Made by a program: the position numbers and the translations under genes. DNA of 7,500 nt, from positions 1-7,500 of the forward strand of contig JAJQAS010000088.1 of NCBI GenBank assembly GCA_021203685.1. Direction: 5' to 3'. Positions within the stretch are counted from its first letter, which is position 1, and each line of letters begins with the position of its first letter. Below, one piece after another: positions 1 to 5,084 of this stretch. This stretch comes from Clostridiales bacterium. Lineage in GTDB: Bacteria; Bacillota; Clostridia; Oscillospirales; Oscillospiraceae. The notes below the pieces were generated by a model that made no database searches, had not been told where the DNA came from, and saw only the letters and a program-made list of their open reading frames with translations.

Positions 1-225
1 GATGATGGCGTTGGTGACCGCACCAACGCCGAAGGGGCCGACGGTGATGCCGGAGAAGTCTGTCTCCCCCATAATCAGGGCGATGATGGGAGTCAGCAGG
101 TTTTCCACGATGGAGGTGACGATTGCGGTGAAGGCAGAGCCGATGACCACGCCGACGGCCAGGTCCAGCACGTTGCCTCGCATGATGAATGTCTTAAATT
201 CGTCGATCCAGGAAGGTTTTTTCAT
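1..225 (-). CDS. mscL: Large-conductance mechanosensitive channel MscL, N-terminal part (cut by window edge)
   Basis: The first 75 codons of a minus-strand gene are present; the rest lies left of the window. The N-terminus has the MscL layout: a short amphipathic start (MKKPSWIDEFKTFIMRGNV), then the first transmembrane helix beginning LDLAVGVVIGSAFTAIV (residues 20-36), which carries the conserved gating-pore pattern, then a loop starting near residue 53. MscL forms a homopentameric inner-membrane pore that opens under membrane tension and releases solutes during hypo-osmotic shock. The ATG at 225 has a good ribosome site (AAAGGAGAG, 233-241, 7-base spacer). It lies 89 bases downstream of serS on the same strand with no convincing terminator or promoter between, so readthrough from serS is possible. 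Family identity is firm; intactness of the C-terminus cannot be judged. Confidence 0.93.
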   Translation of the reverse strand, partial: MKKPSWIDEFKTFIMRGNVLDLAVGVVIGSAFTAIVTSIVENLLTPIIALIMGETDFSGITVGPFGVGAVTNAII

Positions 226-314
226 TTGTGTTCTCTCCTTTGTCAGTTGTGATTTGTTGGTACTATTTCTCAGGAGAGGGCTTTCGGCGGTCTCCCAAAA
301 TCCGAAGTGAGATG
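226..314 (-). other. serS-mscL intergenic spacer
   Basis: 89 bases between the serS stop and the mscL start. On the minus strand a weak GGAGA/TCTCC pairing with a 13-base loop is visible, but no T-tract follows, so I do not call a terminator. No convincing -35/-10 pair is seen. The only clear signal is the mscL ribosome site at its left end. Confidence 0.5.
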
Positions 315-1709
315 TCAGTCCTGCGGGGGAATATAGGTTTTGGCCTTTTCCAGCTTGGATTTGCCGCCCATGTAGGGCCGCAGGGCCTCGGGGATGTTCA
401 CAGATCCATCGGCGTTCAGGTTGTTCTCCAGGAAAGCGATGAGCATCCGGGGAGGGGCTACGCAGGTGTTGTTGAGGGTGTGGGCCAGTCTGGTGACGTT
501 TTTGACTTTTTTGCGGCCCTTCTTGTCTACGGTCTCCACTTTTTCGCTGTAGCGGATGCCCAGCCGCCGGGCCTGGGCGTCGCCCAGGTTGGAGCAGGAG
601 CAGACCTCGAAATATTTCTTCTGCCGGGGGGACCAGGCTTCGATGTCGCAGCTCTTGACCTTCAAATCCGCCAGGTCGCCGGAGCAGCACTCCAGCTGCC
701 GCACAGGGATGTCAAGGCTGCGGAACAGGTCCACGGAGTTCTTCCACATCACGTCATACCACTTCATGGAGTCTTCCGGGCGGCAAATGACGATCATCTC
801 CTGCTTCTCGAACTGGTGGATGCGGTAGACGCCCCGTTCCTCCAGGCCGTGTGAGCCTTTCTCTTTGCGGAAACAGGGGGAGTAGGAGGTCAGGGTCAGG
901 GGCAGCTCCTGCTCAGGGATGATCTGGCCGTTGAACCGGGCGATCATGGAGTGCTCGGAGGTGCCGATGAGATACAGATTGTTCTTGGGGTCGGTGACGG
1001 AGGGGTCTTCGATTTTGTACATCATGGCGTCCATCTCCGGGAAGGACATGACACCTTCCACCATCTCCCCCCGGATCATATAGGGCGGGATGACATAGGT
1101 GAAGCCCCGGTCGATCATGAAGTCTCGGGCGTAGGCCAATACCGCCTCGTGGAGCCGGGCGATGTCGCCTAGCAGGTAATAGAACCCGGTGCCGGACACA
1201 CGGCGGGCGCTTGTCATATCCACGCCGTTGAAAGCCCCCATGATGTCGGTGTGGTAGGGAATGTCATAGTCGGGCACCACCGGCTCTCCGAACCTCTGCA
1301 CCTCCACGTTGCAGGAGTCATCGGGGCCGATGGGCACGGAGGGGTCGATGATGTTGGGGATGACCAGCATGATCTCCCGCACCTTGCCGTCCAGTTCGGT
1401 CTGTTTGGCCAGCAGGGCCTCCCGCTCCTGGGACTCGGCTGTGACCTGGGCGGTCAGCTGGGCGATTTTGGCCTCGTTTTCCTCCGCCAGGGCGGGGTTC
1501 TTCTTGGCCTGGCCCTTCAACATACCGATTTGCTTGGAGAGGGCGTTGCGGTTGGCCTGGAGGGCCTCGGCCTTCTGCTTGGCGTCCAGCGCCTGGGCGT
1601 ACAGCTCGATGACTTCATCTACCAGAGGCAGTTTTTCCTCCTGGAACTTGTTTTTGATATTCTGCTTGACAACCTCCGGGTTGTCGCGGACAAATTTAAT
1701 GTCTAACAT
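315..1709 (-). CDS. serS: Seryl-tRNA synthetase
   Basis: Class II aminoacyl-tRNA synthetase charging tRNA-Ser with serine in the cytoplasm. 464 residues, longer than the about 425-430 usual in bacteria. It begins MLDIKFVRDNPEVV, the classic SerRS start, followed by the tRNA-binding coiled-coil arm (about residues 30-112). The catalytic core shows motif 1 (about 202-226), the serine-binding TSE loop (GTSEH, 249-253), motif 2 (CFRKEKGSHG, then RIHQFEKQE to 304; R281 contacts ATP) and motif 3 (about 409-430, R421). Motif 3 reads CVAPPRMLIAFLENN rather than the usual bacterial GLAVGRT form, and TSE replaces the common TAE; both resemble eukaryotic SerRS. A basic insert (KKGRKKVKN, 396-404) precedes motif 3. 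I chose ATG 1709 over the in-frame GTG at 1718 because ribosome site AAGGTGG (1715-1721) overlaps the GTG and is correctly spaced for the ATG. It has its own promoter and no room for a T-box leader. Confidence 0.96.
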   Translation of the reverse strand: MLDIKFVRDNPEVVKQNIKNKFQEEKLPLVDEVIELYAQALDAKQKAEALQANRNALSKQIGMLKGQAKKNPALAEENEAKIAQLTAQVTAESQEREALLAKQTELDGKVREIMLVIPNIIDPSVPIGPDDSCNVEVQRFGEPVVPDYDIPYHTDIMGAFNGVDMTSARRVSGTGFYYLLGDIARLHEAVLAYARDFMIDRGFTYVIPPYMIRGEMVEGVMSFPEMDAMMYKIEDPSVTDPKNNLYLIGTSEHSMIARFNGQIIPEQELPLTLTSYSPCFRKEKGSHGLEERGVYRIHQFEKQEMIVICRPEDSMKWYDVMWKNSVDLFRSLDIPVRQLECCSGDLADLKVKSCDIEAWSPRQKKYFEVCSCSNLGDAQARRLGIRYSEKVETVDKKGRKKVKNVTRLAHTLNNTCVAPPRMLIAFLENNLNADGSVNIPEALRPYMGGKSKLEKAKTYIPPQD

Positions 1710-1761
1710 AACATCCACCTTGTTTTGTTGTTGCCGGGATAGGGAGGCTCCCGTATCTTTT

Positions 1762-1791
1762 ATTTTAGTCTCATTGGCCGCGCCGTGTCAA
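1762..1791 (-). promoter_or_regulatory. Sigma-A-type promoter for serS
   Basis: On the minus strand a perfect -35 TTGACA (1786-1791) is followed after 18 bases by -10 TAAAAT (1762-1767). Transcription would start near 1755, leaving a leader of about 45 nt with the AAGGTGG ribosome site. It sits in the 98-base gap between the parB stop and serS, so serS has its own promoter besides any readthrough from parAB. A small GGGA/TCCC hairpin (1742-1752) lies in the leader. Confidence 0.75.
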
Positions 1792-1807
1792 GACTATAGG
1801 GTCAAAA

Positions 1808-2698
1808 TCACGTATTTTCCCGTCTGGGTAGCCCTTGCAGGGCGTCCAGCAGGTCGTTCAGGTCGTCCACGCCGTAGTATTCCAGCTCCAGTCGGCCTTT
1901 CCGTTTGCCGGAGATTATTTTCACCTTTCGGCCCAGCTTATCTCCCAAATCCTTGGCGGCCAGTGCCGCATAGTCCACTGCCAGGGGGTCGGGTGCGGGC
2001 TTGGGCGGTTCCTCCGGCTGAGGTGCGGAGAGTTTTTTCGCCAGTTCCTCCGCCTGTCGGACGGAGAGAGAGTCGGCGATGATTTTCTCCGCCAGGGCGT
2101 ATCGGGCGTCCTCGTCTGCCACGGAGAGAATGGCTCTTGCGTGTCCGGCTGTGAGTTTGTCCTCCTCCACCAGAGCCTTCAAATCCTCCGGCAGGGACAG
2201 CAGCCTGACGGCGTTTGCCACTGCGCTGCGGCTTTTCCCCACCCGTTGGGAGACGGCCTCCTGGGTCATGCCGTAGTCCTGCATCAGGGTCAGGTAGCCC
2301 TGGGCTTCCTCCATGGCGTTCAGGTCCTCCCGCTGGAGGTTCTCGATGAGGCTCAGCTCCATGGCTTTTCGGTCGTCGGCCTCGATGATGATGACCGGCA
2401 CCTGTTCCAGCCCTGCTTCTCTAGCAGCCCGCCACCGGCGTTCGCCGGAGATGATTTGGTAATATCCACTGGCCAGCAGCCGGACGCAGATGGGCTGGAT
2501 CATGCCGTGCTGGCGGATGGAGTCGGCCAGGTCGGAGAGGGCTTCGGCTTCAAAGAACTTCCGGGGCTGGGCGGTGTTGGGTTGAACCTTTTCGATGGGT
2601 AATTTGGTAACGCCCTCCTGTTCCGGCTCCAGGGCGGCCTCGCCCAGCAGGGCGCCCAGACCCCGGCCCAACCCGGAGGACGTGTTTCGTTTTGCCAT
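1808..2698 (-). CDS. parB: Chromosome partitioning protein ParB (Spo0J), parS-binding CTPase
   Basis: 296 residues. ParB is a CTP-dependent sliding clamp that loads at parS, spreads, recruits SMC and stimulates ParA, organising and segregating the origin region. Visible in order: N-terminal ParA-stimulating peptide (GLGRGLGALLGE, 9-20); CTP-binding boxes including QPRKFF (44-49), GERRWRA (85-91) and ENLQREDLN (119-127); helix-turn-helix (about 143-166); a proline-rich linker (226-238); and a C-terminal dimerisation segment (about 253-290). The four positions known to separate ParB from Noc specificity read R157, A163, S168 and G185, the ParB-like state. ATG 2698 has ribosome site AGAGGAG (2706-2712) 7 bases upstream. 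It lies 48 bases downstream of parA in an evident operon, with a perfect parS in the gap. Identity and start are firm. Confidence 0.97.
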   Translation of the reverse strand: MAKRNTSSGLGRGLGALLGEAALEPEQEGVTKLPIEKVQPNTAQPRKFFEAEALSDLADSIRQHGMIQPICVRLLASGYYQIISGERRWRAAREAGLEQVPVIIIEADDRKAMELSLIENLQREDLNAMEEAQGYLTLMQDYGMTQEAVSQRVGKSRSAVANAVRLLSLPEDLKALVEEDKLTAGHARAILSVADEDARYALAEKIIADSLSVRQAEELAKKLSAPQPEEPPKPAPDPLAVDYAALAAKDLGDKLGRKVKIISGKRKGRLELEYYGVDDLNDLLDALQGLPRRENT

Positions 2699-2730
2699 TG
2701 CACTGCTCCTCTCTGTCTATTGTTTCTCGG

Positions 2731-2746
2731 TGTTTCACGTGAAACA
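2731..2746. promoter_or_regulatory. parS centromere site (perfect), parA-parB junction
   Basis: TGTTTCACGTGAAACA is a perfect 16-bp palindrome identical to the optimal B. subtilis parS. It abuts the parA stop codon (2747-2749) and lies 18 bases upstream of the parB ribosome site. By established knowledge this is the ParB loading site; a bound clamp here could also affect parB expression. Confidence 0.95.
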
Positions 2747-3505
2747 TCACTTGTTTTTTGATATGATTTCCCGGGCCAGCGCCAGATACGCCTCCGCGCC
2801 TCTCGACCATCGGTCATAGGCGATGATGGGTTTGCCGTGGCTGGGGGCTTCGGAGAGGCGCACATTACGGGGAATGAGGGTGTAATAGACTTTGCCCTTG
2901 AAGTGCCGCTTGACCTCCTCCCCCACCTGAATGGAGAGATTGGTGCGCCCATCGTACATGGTCAGCAGCACGCCCTCGATTTCGATGTCCGGGTTCAGCT
3001 GTCGCTTGACGATGCGGATGGTGGAGAGCAGGTCGCTGAGACCCTCCAGAGCGTAGTATTCGCACTGAACGGGGATGAGTACGCTTTTGGCGGCGCACAG
3101 ACCGTTCAGCGTCAGCAGCTCCAGAGAGGGCGGGCAGTCGATGATGATGTAATCATAGTCTGGCTCCAGCACGTCCAGCGCTTTTTTTAGCAGGTGTTCC
3201 CGGTCGGGGAACCCAATCAGCTCTACCCCGGCCCCTGCCAGGGACTTGTGGGAGGGCAGCACGTCGCACCAGGGGGTATGTGCCACTGCCCGTTTGGGAT
3301 CGGCTCCGTTGACCAGTACGTCGTAGATGTTGGGGGATACGGCGTTTTTATCCACGCCCAGACCGGAGGTGGCGTTGGCCTGTGGGTCAAAGTCCACCAT
3401 CAGTGTCCGCTGGCCCTGCTGTTGGAGGGCGGCGGCCAGGTTGACGGCTGTGGTGGTCTTGCCCACGCCGCCCTTTTGGTTTGCGATGACAATGCGTTTT
3501 GCCAT
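2747..3505 (-). CDS. parA: Chromosome partitioning ATPase ParA (Soj)
   Basis: 252 residues. Walker-type ParA ATPase: the ATP-bound dimer binds DNA non-specifically, ParB stimulates hydrolysis, and the pair drives or regulates origin segregation; in B. subtilis Soj also controls DnaA. Deviant Walker A KGGVGKTTT is at residues 11-19 with signature lysine K11. The switch segment DFDPQANAT (38-46) carries the catalytic-type aspartate D40, and Walker B is YIIIDCPPS (119-127). The C-terminal half has the Soj TMYDGRTNLS (182-191) and RLSEAPSHGKP (216-226) blocks. The reading frame is open for 35 more codons upstream, but the family start MAKRIVIANQKGG selects ATG 3505, and the promoter lies inside that upstream extension. 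The nearest ribosome site, AAAGGA (3518-3523), is 12 bases from the ATG, unusually far, so translation may be modest. First gene of parAB. Confidence 0.96.
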   Translation of the reverse strand: MAKRIVIANQKGGVGKTTTAVNLAAALQQQGQRTLMVDFDPQANATSGLGVDKNAVSPNIYDVLVNGADPKRAVAHTPWCDVLPSHKSLAGAGVELIGFPDREHLLKKALDVLEPDYDYIIIDCPPSLELLTLNGLCAAKSVLIPVQCEYYALEGLSDLLSTIRIVKRQLNPDIEIEGVLLTMYDGRTNLSIQVGEEVKRHFKGKVYYTLIPRNVRLSEAPSHGKPIIAYDRWSRGAEAYLALAREIISKNK

Positions 3506-3526
3506 ATAACAGCCATGTCCTTTCTG

Positions 3527-3542
3527 TGTTTCACGGTACAAG
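3527..3542. promoter_or_regulatory. Degenerate parS half-site in the parA leader
   Basis: The first nine bases, TGTTTCACG, match parS exactly; the second half (GTACAAG) does not complete the palindrome. It lies just downstream of the predicted parA start point. Such a half-site would bind ParB more weakly than full parS, if at all. Confidence 0.45.
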
Positions 3543-3545
3543 TCT

Positions 3546-3574
3546 ATTATAGTCGTATCGCAAAATGATTTCAA
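3546..3574 (-). promoter_or_regulatory. Near-consensus sigma-A promoter for parAB
   Basis: On the minus strand, -35 TTGAAA (3569-3574), a 17-base spacer and a perfect -10 TATAAT (3546-3551). The start point would fall near 3539, giving a leader of about 34 nt before the parA ATG. Copies of the parS half TGTTTCACGG lie on either side: 3527-3536 just downstream of the start point and 3603-3612 upstream of the -35. That arrangement suggests ParB-dependent autoregulation (inference). Confidence 0.88.
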
Positions 3575-3602
3575 CTGTTTTACAGCAAAAAACGTAAAAA
3601 TA

Positions 3603-3618
3603 TGTTTCACGGAAAATT
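3603..3618. promoter_or_regulatory. Hybrid parS / Noc-site-like sequence upstream of the parA promoter
   Basis: The left half TGTTTCACG matches parS. The right half GGAAAAT fits the Noc site half GGGAAAT at 6 of 7 positions but the parS half GTGAAAC at only 4 of 7. It lies about 28 bases upstream of the parA -35 box and 18 bases from a perfect parS. Binding by either protein is inference. Confidence 0.4.
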
Positions 3619-3636
3619 GAGCGGGGGAAACGGGGG

Positions 3637-3652
3637 TGTTTCACGTGAAACA
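3637..3652. promoter_or_regulatory. parS centromere site (perfect), parA-noc intergenic region
   Basis: A second perfect TGTTTCACGTGAAACA, 890 bp from the first. Two exact 16-bp copies within one kilobase, flanking parA, make this a genuine ParB loading cluster. A Noc-site-like half (CCGGGAAA, 3654-3661) follows almost directly. Confidence 0.95.
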
Positions 3653-3692
3653 TCCGGGAAACTGGAGACAGAATTGTTCCCACATCCGAACG

Positions 3693-3719
3693 AATGGAAT
3701 AAATTTTTCCATTTCCCGG
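3693..3719. promoter_or_regulatory. AT-rich palindrome overlapping a Noc-site half
   Basis: AATGGAA (3693-3699) and TTCCATT (3707-3713) form a perfect 7-bp inverted repeat around a 7-base centre. The right arm runs into ATTTCCCGG (3711-3719), an exact left half of the Noc-binding consensus ATTTCCCGGGAAAT. No T-tract follows, so this is not a terminator; it looks operator-like, but the protein is unknown. Confidence 0.4.
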
Positions 3720-3746
3720 CTTTCGACGATATTTCCCCGCCTATCC

Positions 3747-3755
3747 TGCTACACT
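3747..3755 (+). promoter_or_regulatory. Possible extended -10 promoter for noc
   Basis: TGC followed by TACACT (3750-3755) has the TGN plus -10 form of an extended -10 promoter, in an AT-richer stretch upstream of noc. No good -35 is found at the usual distance. If used, noc mRNA would carry a leader of about 300 nt that includes the inverted-repeat element. No better noc promoter was seen. Low confidence. Confidence 0.3.
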
Positions 3756-3799
3756 ATAGGCAAAACTGACTACCCCGTTGAATCAGCTCCGTTGTGATA

Positions 3800-4014
3800 A
3801 GCTATTAGCCGCAAGCTGTTAGCCGTTGCCGTCAAGCGGCACTTCCAAAGCTACGCTTCTCCCTGTAGCCAGGTAAACCCGTATAAAGCGAGCAGTTAAA
3901 AGGAAACTGAGAGCGAGACCACAATGGTTCAAAGCAAAGTAATGCAAACGGTAAGCGCAGTACGCAACGCCAGAAACCACAAAGCTAATAGCTAAAAGCT
4001 AAGAGCCAATAGCT
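3800..4014. repeat. MITE-like element with imperfect inverted terminal repeats
   Basis: The ends 3800-3823 and 3991-4014 are imperfect inverted repeats, matching at 18 of 24 positions: AGCTATT, then GC, AGCT and TTAGC blocks agree. The interior has no credible coding frame but contains small hairpins: TGCCG/CGGCA (3827-3841), GCTAC/GTAGC (3850-3869) and ACCA/TGGT (3918-3928). Length (about 215 bp), lack of coding and inverted ends resemble a MITE or a dispersed structured repeat. I see no clear target-site duplication. It fills most of the parA-noc spacer and could form a structured noc leader. Identity with any named repeat family is unknown. Confidence 0.5.
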
Positions 4015-4017
4015 ATT
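3983..4017. repeat. Tandem heptanucleotide repeat, consensus AGCTAAN, five units
   Basis: Five head-to-tail 7-base units start at 3983, 3990, 3997, 4004 and 4011. Units 1-3 read AGCTAA plus T, A or G; unit 4 is AGCCAAT and unit 5 AGCTATT. The opposite end of the element (about 3797-3824), read on the minus strand, shows the same 7-base period in degenerate form (GGCTAAC, AGCTTGC, GGCTAAT, AGCTTAT). The heptamer arrays therefore form the inverted ends. Confidence 0.75.
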
Positions 4018-4063
4018 GACTAAAAGGGATAGCCAGCTAAGAAAAATATGGAGGTGAGCGGTT

Positions 4064-4888
4064 TTGCCATTCGCACGAAAGAGAGGGTTGTTCGAGAGCA
4101 ACCGGGTGTTGTTCCTCCCGGTGGAGAACATCGTCCCCAACCCCAACCAGCCCCGCACCCACTTCAACCCGGAGGGGCTGAACGAACTGGCCGCGTCCAT
4201 TCAGGAACACGGCGTCCTCCAGCCCCTGTCCGTCCGGCGGCTTTCCGGCGGGAAGTATGAACTGATTTCGGGAGAGCGACGGCTGCGGGCGTCCCGGCTG
4301 GCGGGACTGGAGCAGGTGCCCTGCATCCTGGTCAACGCCGATGATTTGGAGTCCTCCCTGCTGGCTCTGATTGAAAACCTACAGCGGCGGGATCTGGACT
4401 TTGTGGAGGAGGCCACCGCGCTGCAAACGCTGATCTCCACCTACCACCTCTCCCAGGAGGAGGCGGCCCGGCGGGTGGGGAAAAGTCAAAGCGCCGTAGC
4501 CAATAAACTGCGGCTGTTGAAGCTGTCTCCTCCCCTGCTGGATCGACTGCGCCGGGAGCAGCTGACGGAACGGCATGGCCGGGCGCTGCTCCGGTTGCCG
4601 GAGGAACAGCGGGAACAAATGCTGGAACATATTGTAAATGAAGGGCTGAACGTGGCCCAGACCGATGCCTACATCGACAGTCTGCTCTCCGACCAGCCGG
4701 AGCTGCCAAAGCCAAGGGCCAAGCCAACAATTTACATTCGGGACATCCGGCTGTTTTTGAACACTCTCCGCCGGGGACTGGACACCATGCAGCGCAGCGG
4801 CCTCAACGCCACCTGTGGCAAGGAGGAGACGGAGCGGGACATCACCCTGACCATCACCATTCCCAAACACAAGGTAAAAACCAAATAG
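4064..4888 (+). CDS. noc: Nucleoid occlusion protein Noc (ParB paralogue)
   Basis: 274 residues. Noc is a CTP-dependent DNA clamp that loads at Noc-binding sites across the chromosome, tethers DNA to the membrane and prevents Z-ring assembly over the nucleoid. The N-terminus MPFARKRGLF (1-10) is short, basic and hydrophobic, like the membrane-binding helix of B. subtilis Noc. CTP boxes are NQPRTHF (28-34), GERRLRA (70-76) and ENLQRRDLD (104-112); the helix-turn-helix is about 129-152. The four specificity positions read Q142, K148, K153 and R170, all Noc-type. The C-terminal block IRDIRLFLNTLRRGL (225-239) to ITLTITIPK also matches Noc, not ParB. The start is TTG, chosen because GGAGGTGA (4050-4057) lies 6 bases upstream; the ATG at 4048 is out of frame. 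It diverges from parA and is followed by its own terminator. Confidence 0.93.
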   Translation: MPFARKRGLFESNRVLFLPVENIVPNPNQPRTHFNPEGLNELAASIQEHGVLQPLSVRRLSGGKYELISGERRLRASRLAGLEQVPCILVNADDLESSLLALIENLQRRDLDFVEEATALQTLISTYHLSQEEAARRVGKSQSAVANKLRLLKLSPPLLDRLRREQLTERHGRALLRLPEEQREQMLEHIVNEGLNVAQTDAYIDSLLSDQPELPKPRAKPTIYIRDIRLFLNTLRRGLDTMQRSGLNATCGKEETERDITLTITIPKHKVKTK

Positions 4889-4901
4889 CATTTTGTGGTA
4901 C

Positions 4902-4938
4902 GCATCGCCAAAAGAGAGAGGCGGTGCATTTTTCTTTT
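4902..4938 (+). terminator. Rho-independent terminator after noc
   Basis: GCATCGCC (4902-4909) pairs with GGCGGTGC (4920-4927) as an 8-bp stem with one T-G wobble and a 10-base loop, followed by ATTTTTCTTTT (to 4938). It starts 13 bases after the noc stop, so most noc transcription should end before rsmG. Confidence 0.85.
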
Positions 4939-4976
4939 GACAGAAAAAATTTAATGCAATAAATGATGAATTTATA

Positions 4977-5005
4977 TGGAAATGAAAAGGAAAAGGTGTT
5001 ACAAT
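4977..5005 (+). promoter_or_regulatory. Probable sigma-A promoter for rsmG
   Basis: TGGAAA (4977-4982), a 17-base spacer and TACAAT (5000-5005) form a plausible promoter with a strong -10 and a partial -35. The start point would be near 5012, about 73 nt before the rsmG ATG. A perfect TTGACA at 4937-4942 at the end of the noc terminator has only a poor -10 (TAAATG, 4960-4965) at 17 bases and is a weaker candidate. Confidence 0.5.
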
Positions 5006-5084
5006 AAAACCATCTATAGATATGTGTCTGTCGGCCCTCCCCATCGTTCGTTGCGCCGGAGACGCACCCCCTGGAGGAAACGCA

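Noticed and set aside
1710..1807. T-box leader for serS
   Set aside because: T-box leaders need well over 100 nt with a specifier stem, an antiterminator and a terminator. The promoter leaves about 45 nt of leader and none of these elements is visible.
1309..2082. Plus-strand open frame spanning the serS start and the parB end
   Set aside because: Antisense to serS and parB and across the serS promoter; the Ser/Arg/Pro-rich product matches nothing. Shadow frame.
3348..3356. DnaA-box-like TTATCCACG, possible oriC
   Set aside because: A single 8-of-9 match inside parA coding sequence. No cluster of boxes and no AT-rich unwinding element next to it, so this window gives no support for an origin.
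3506..3610. N-terminal extension of ParA by 35 residues
   Set aside because: The added residues do not resemble any ParA N-terminus and the segment contains the parA promoter and leader. The MAKRIVIANQKGG start is the family norm.
4937..4942. Perfect TTGACA as the main rsmG promoter -35
   Set aside because: It overlaps the T-tract of the noc terminator, and the hexamer 17 bases downstream (TAAATG) is a poor -10. The pair at 4977-5005 is better, though use of both cannot be excluded.
5022..5084. N-terminal extension of RsmG by 21 residues
   Set aside because: No ribosome site before 5022. The ATG at 5085 has a good GGAGGA site and gives the usual family length.
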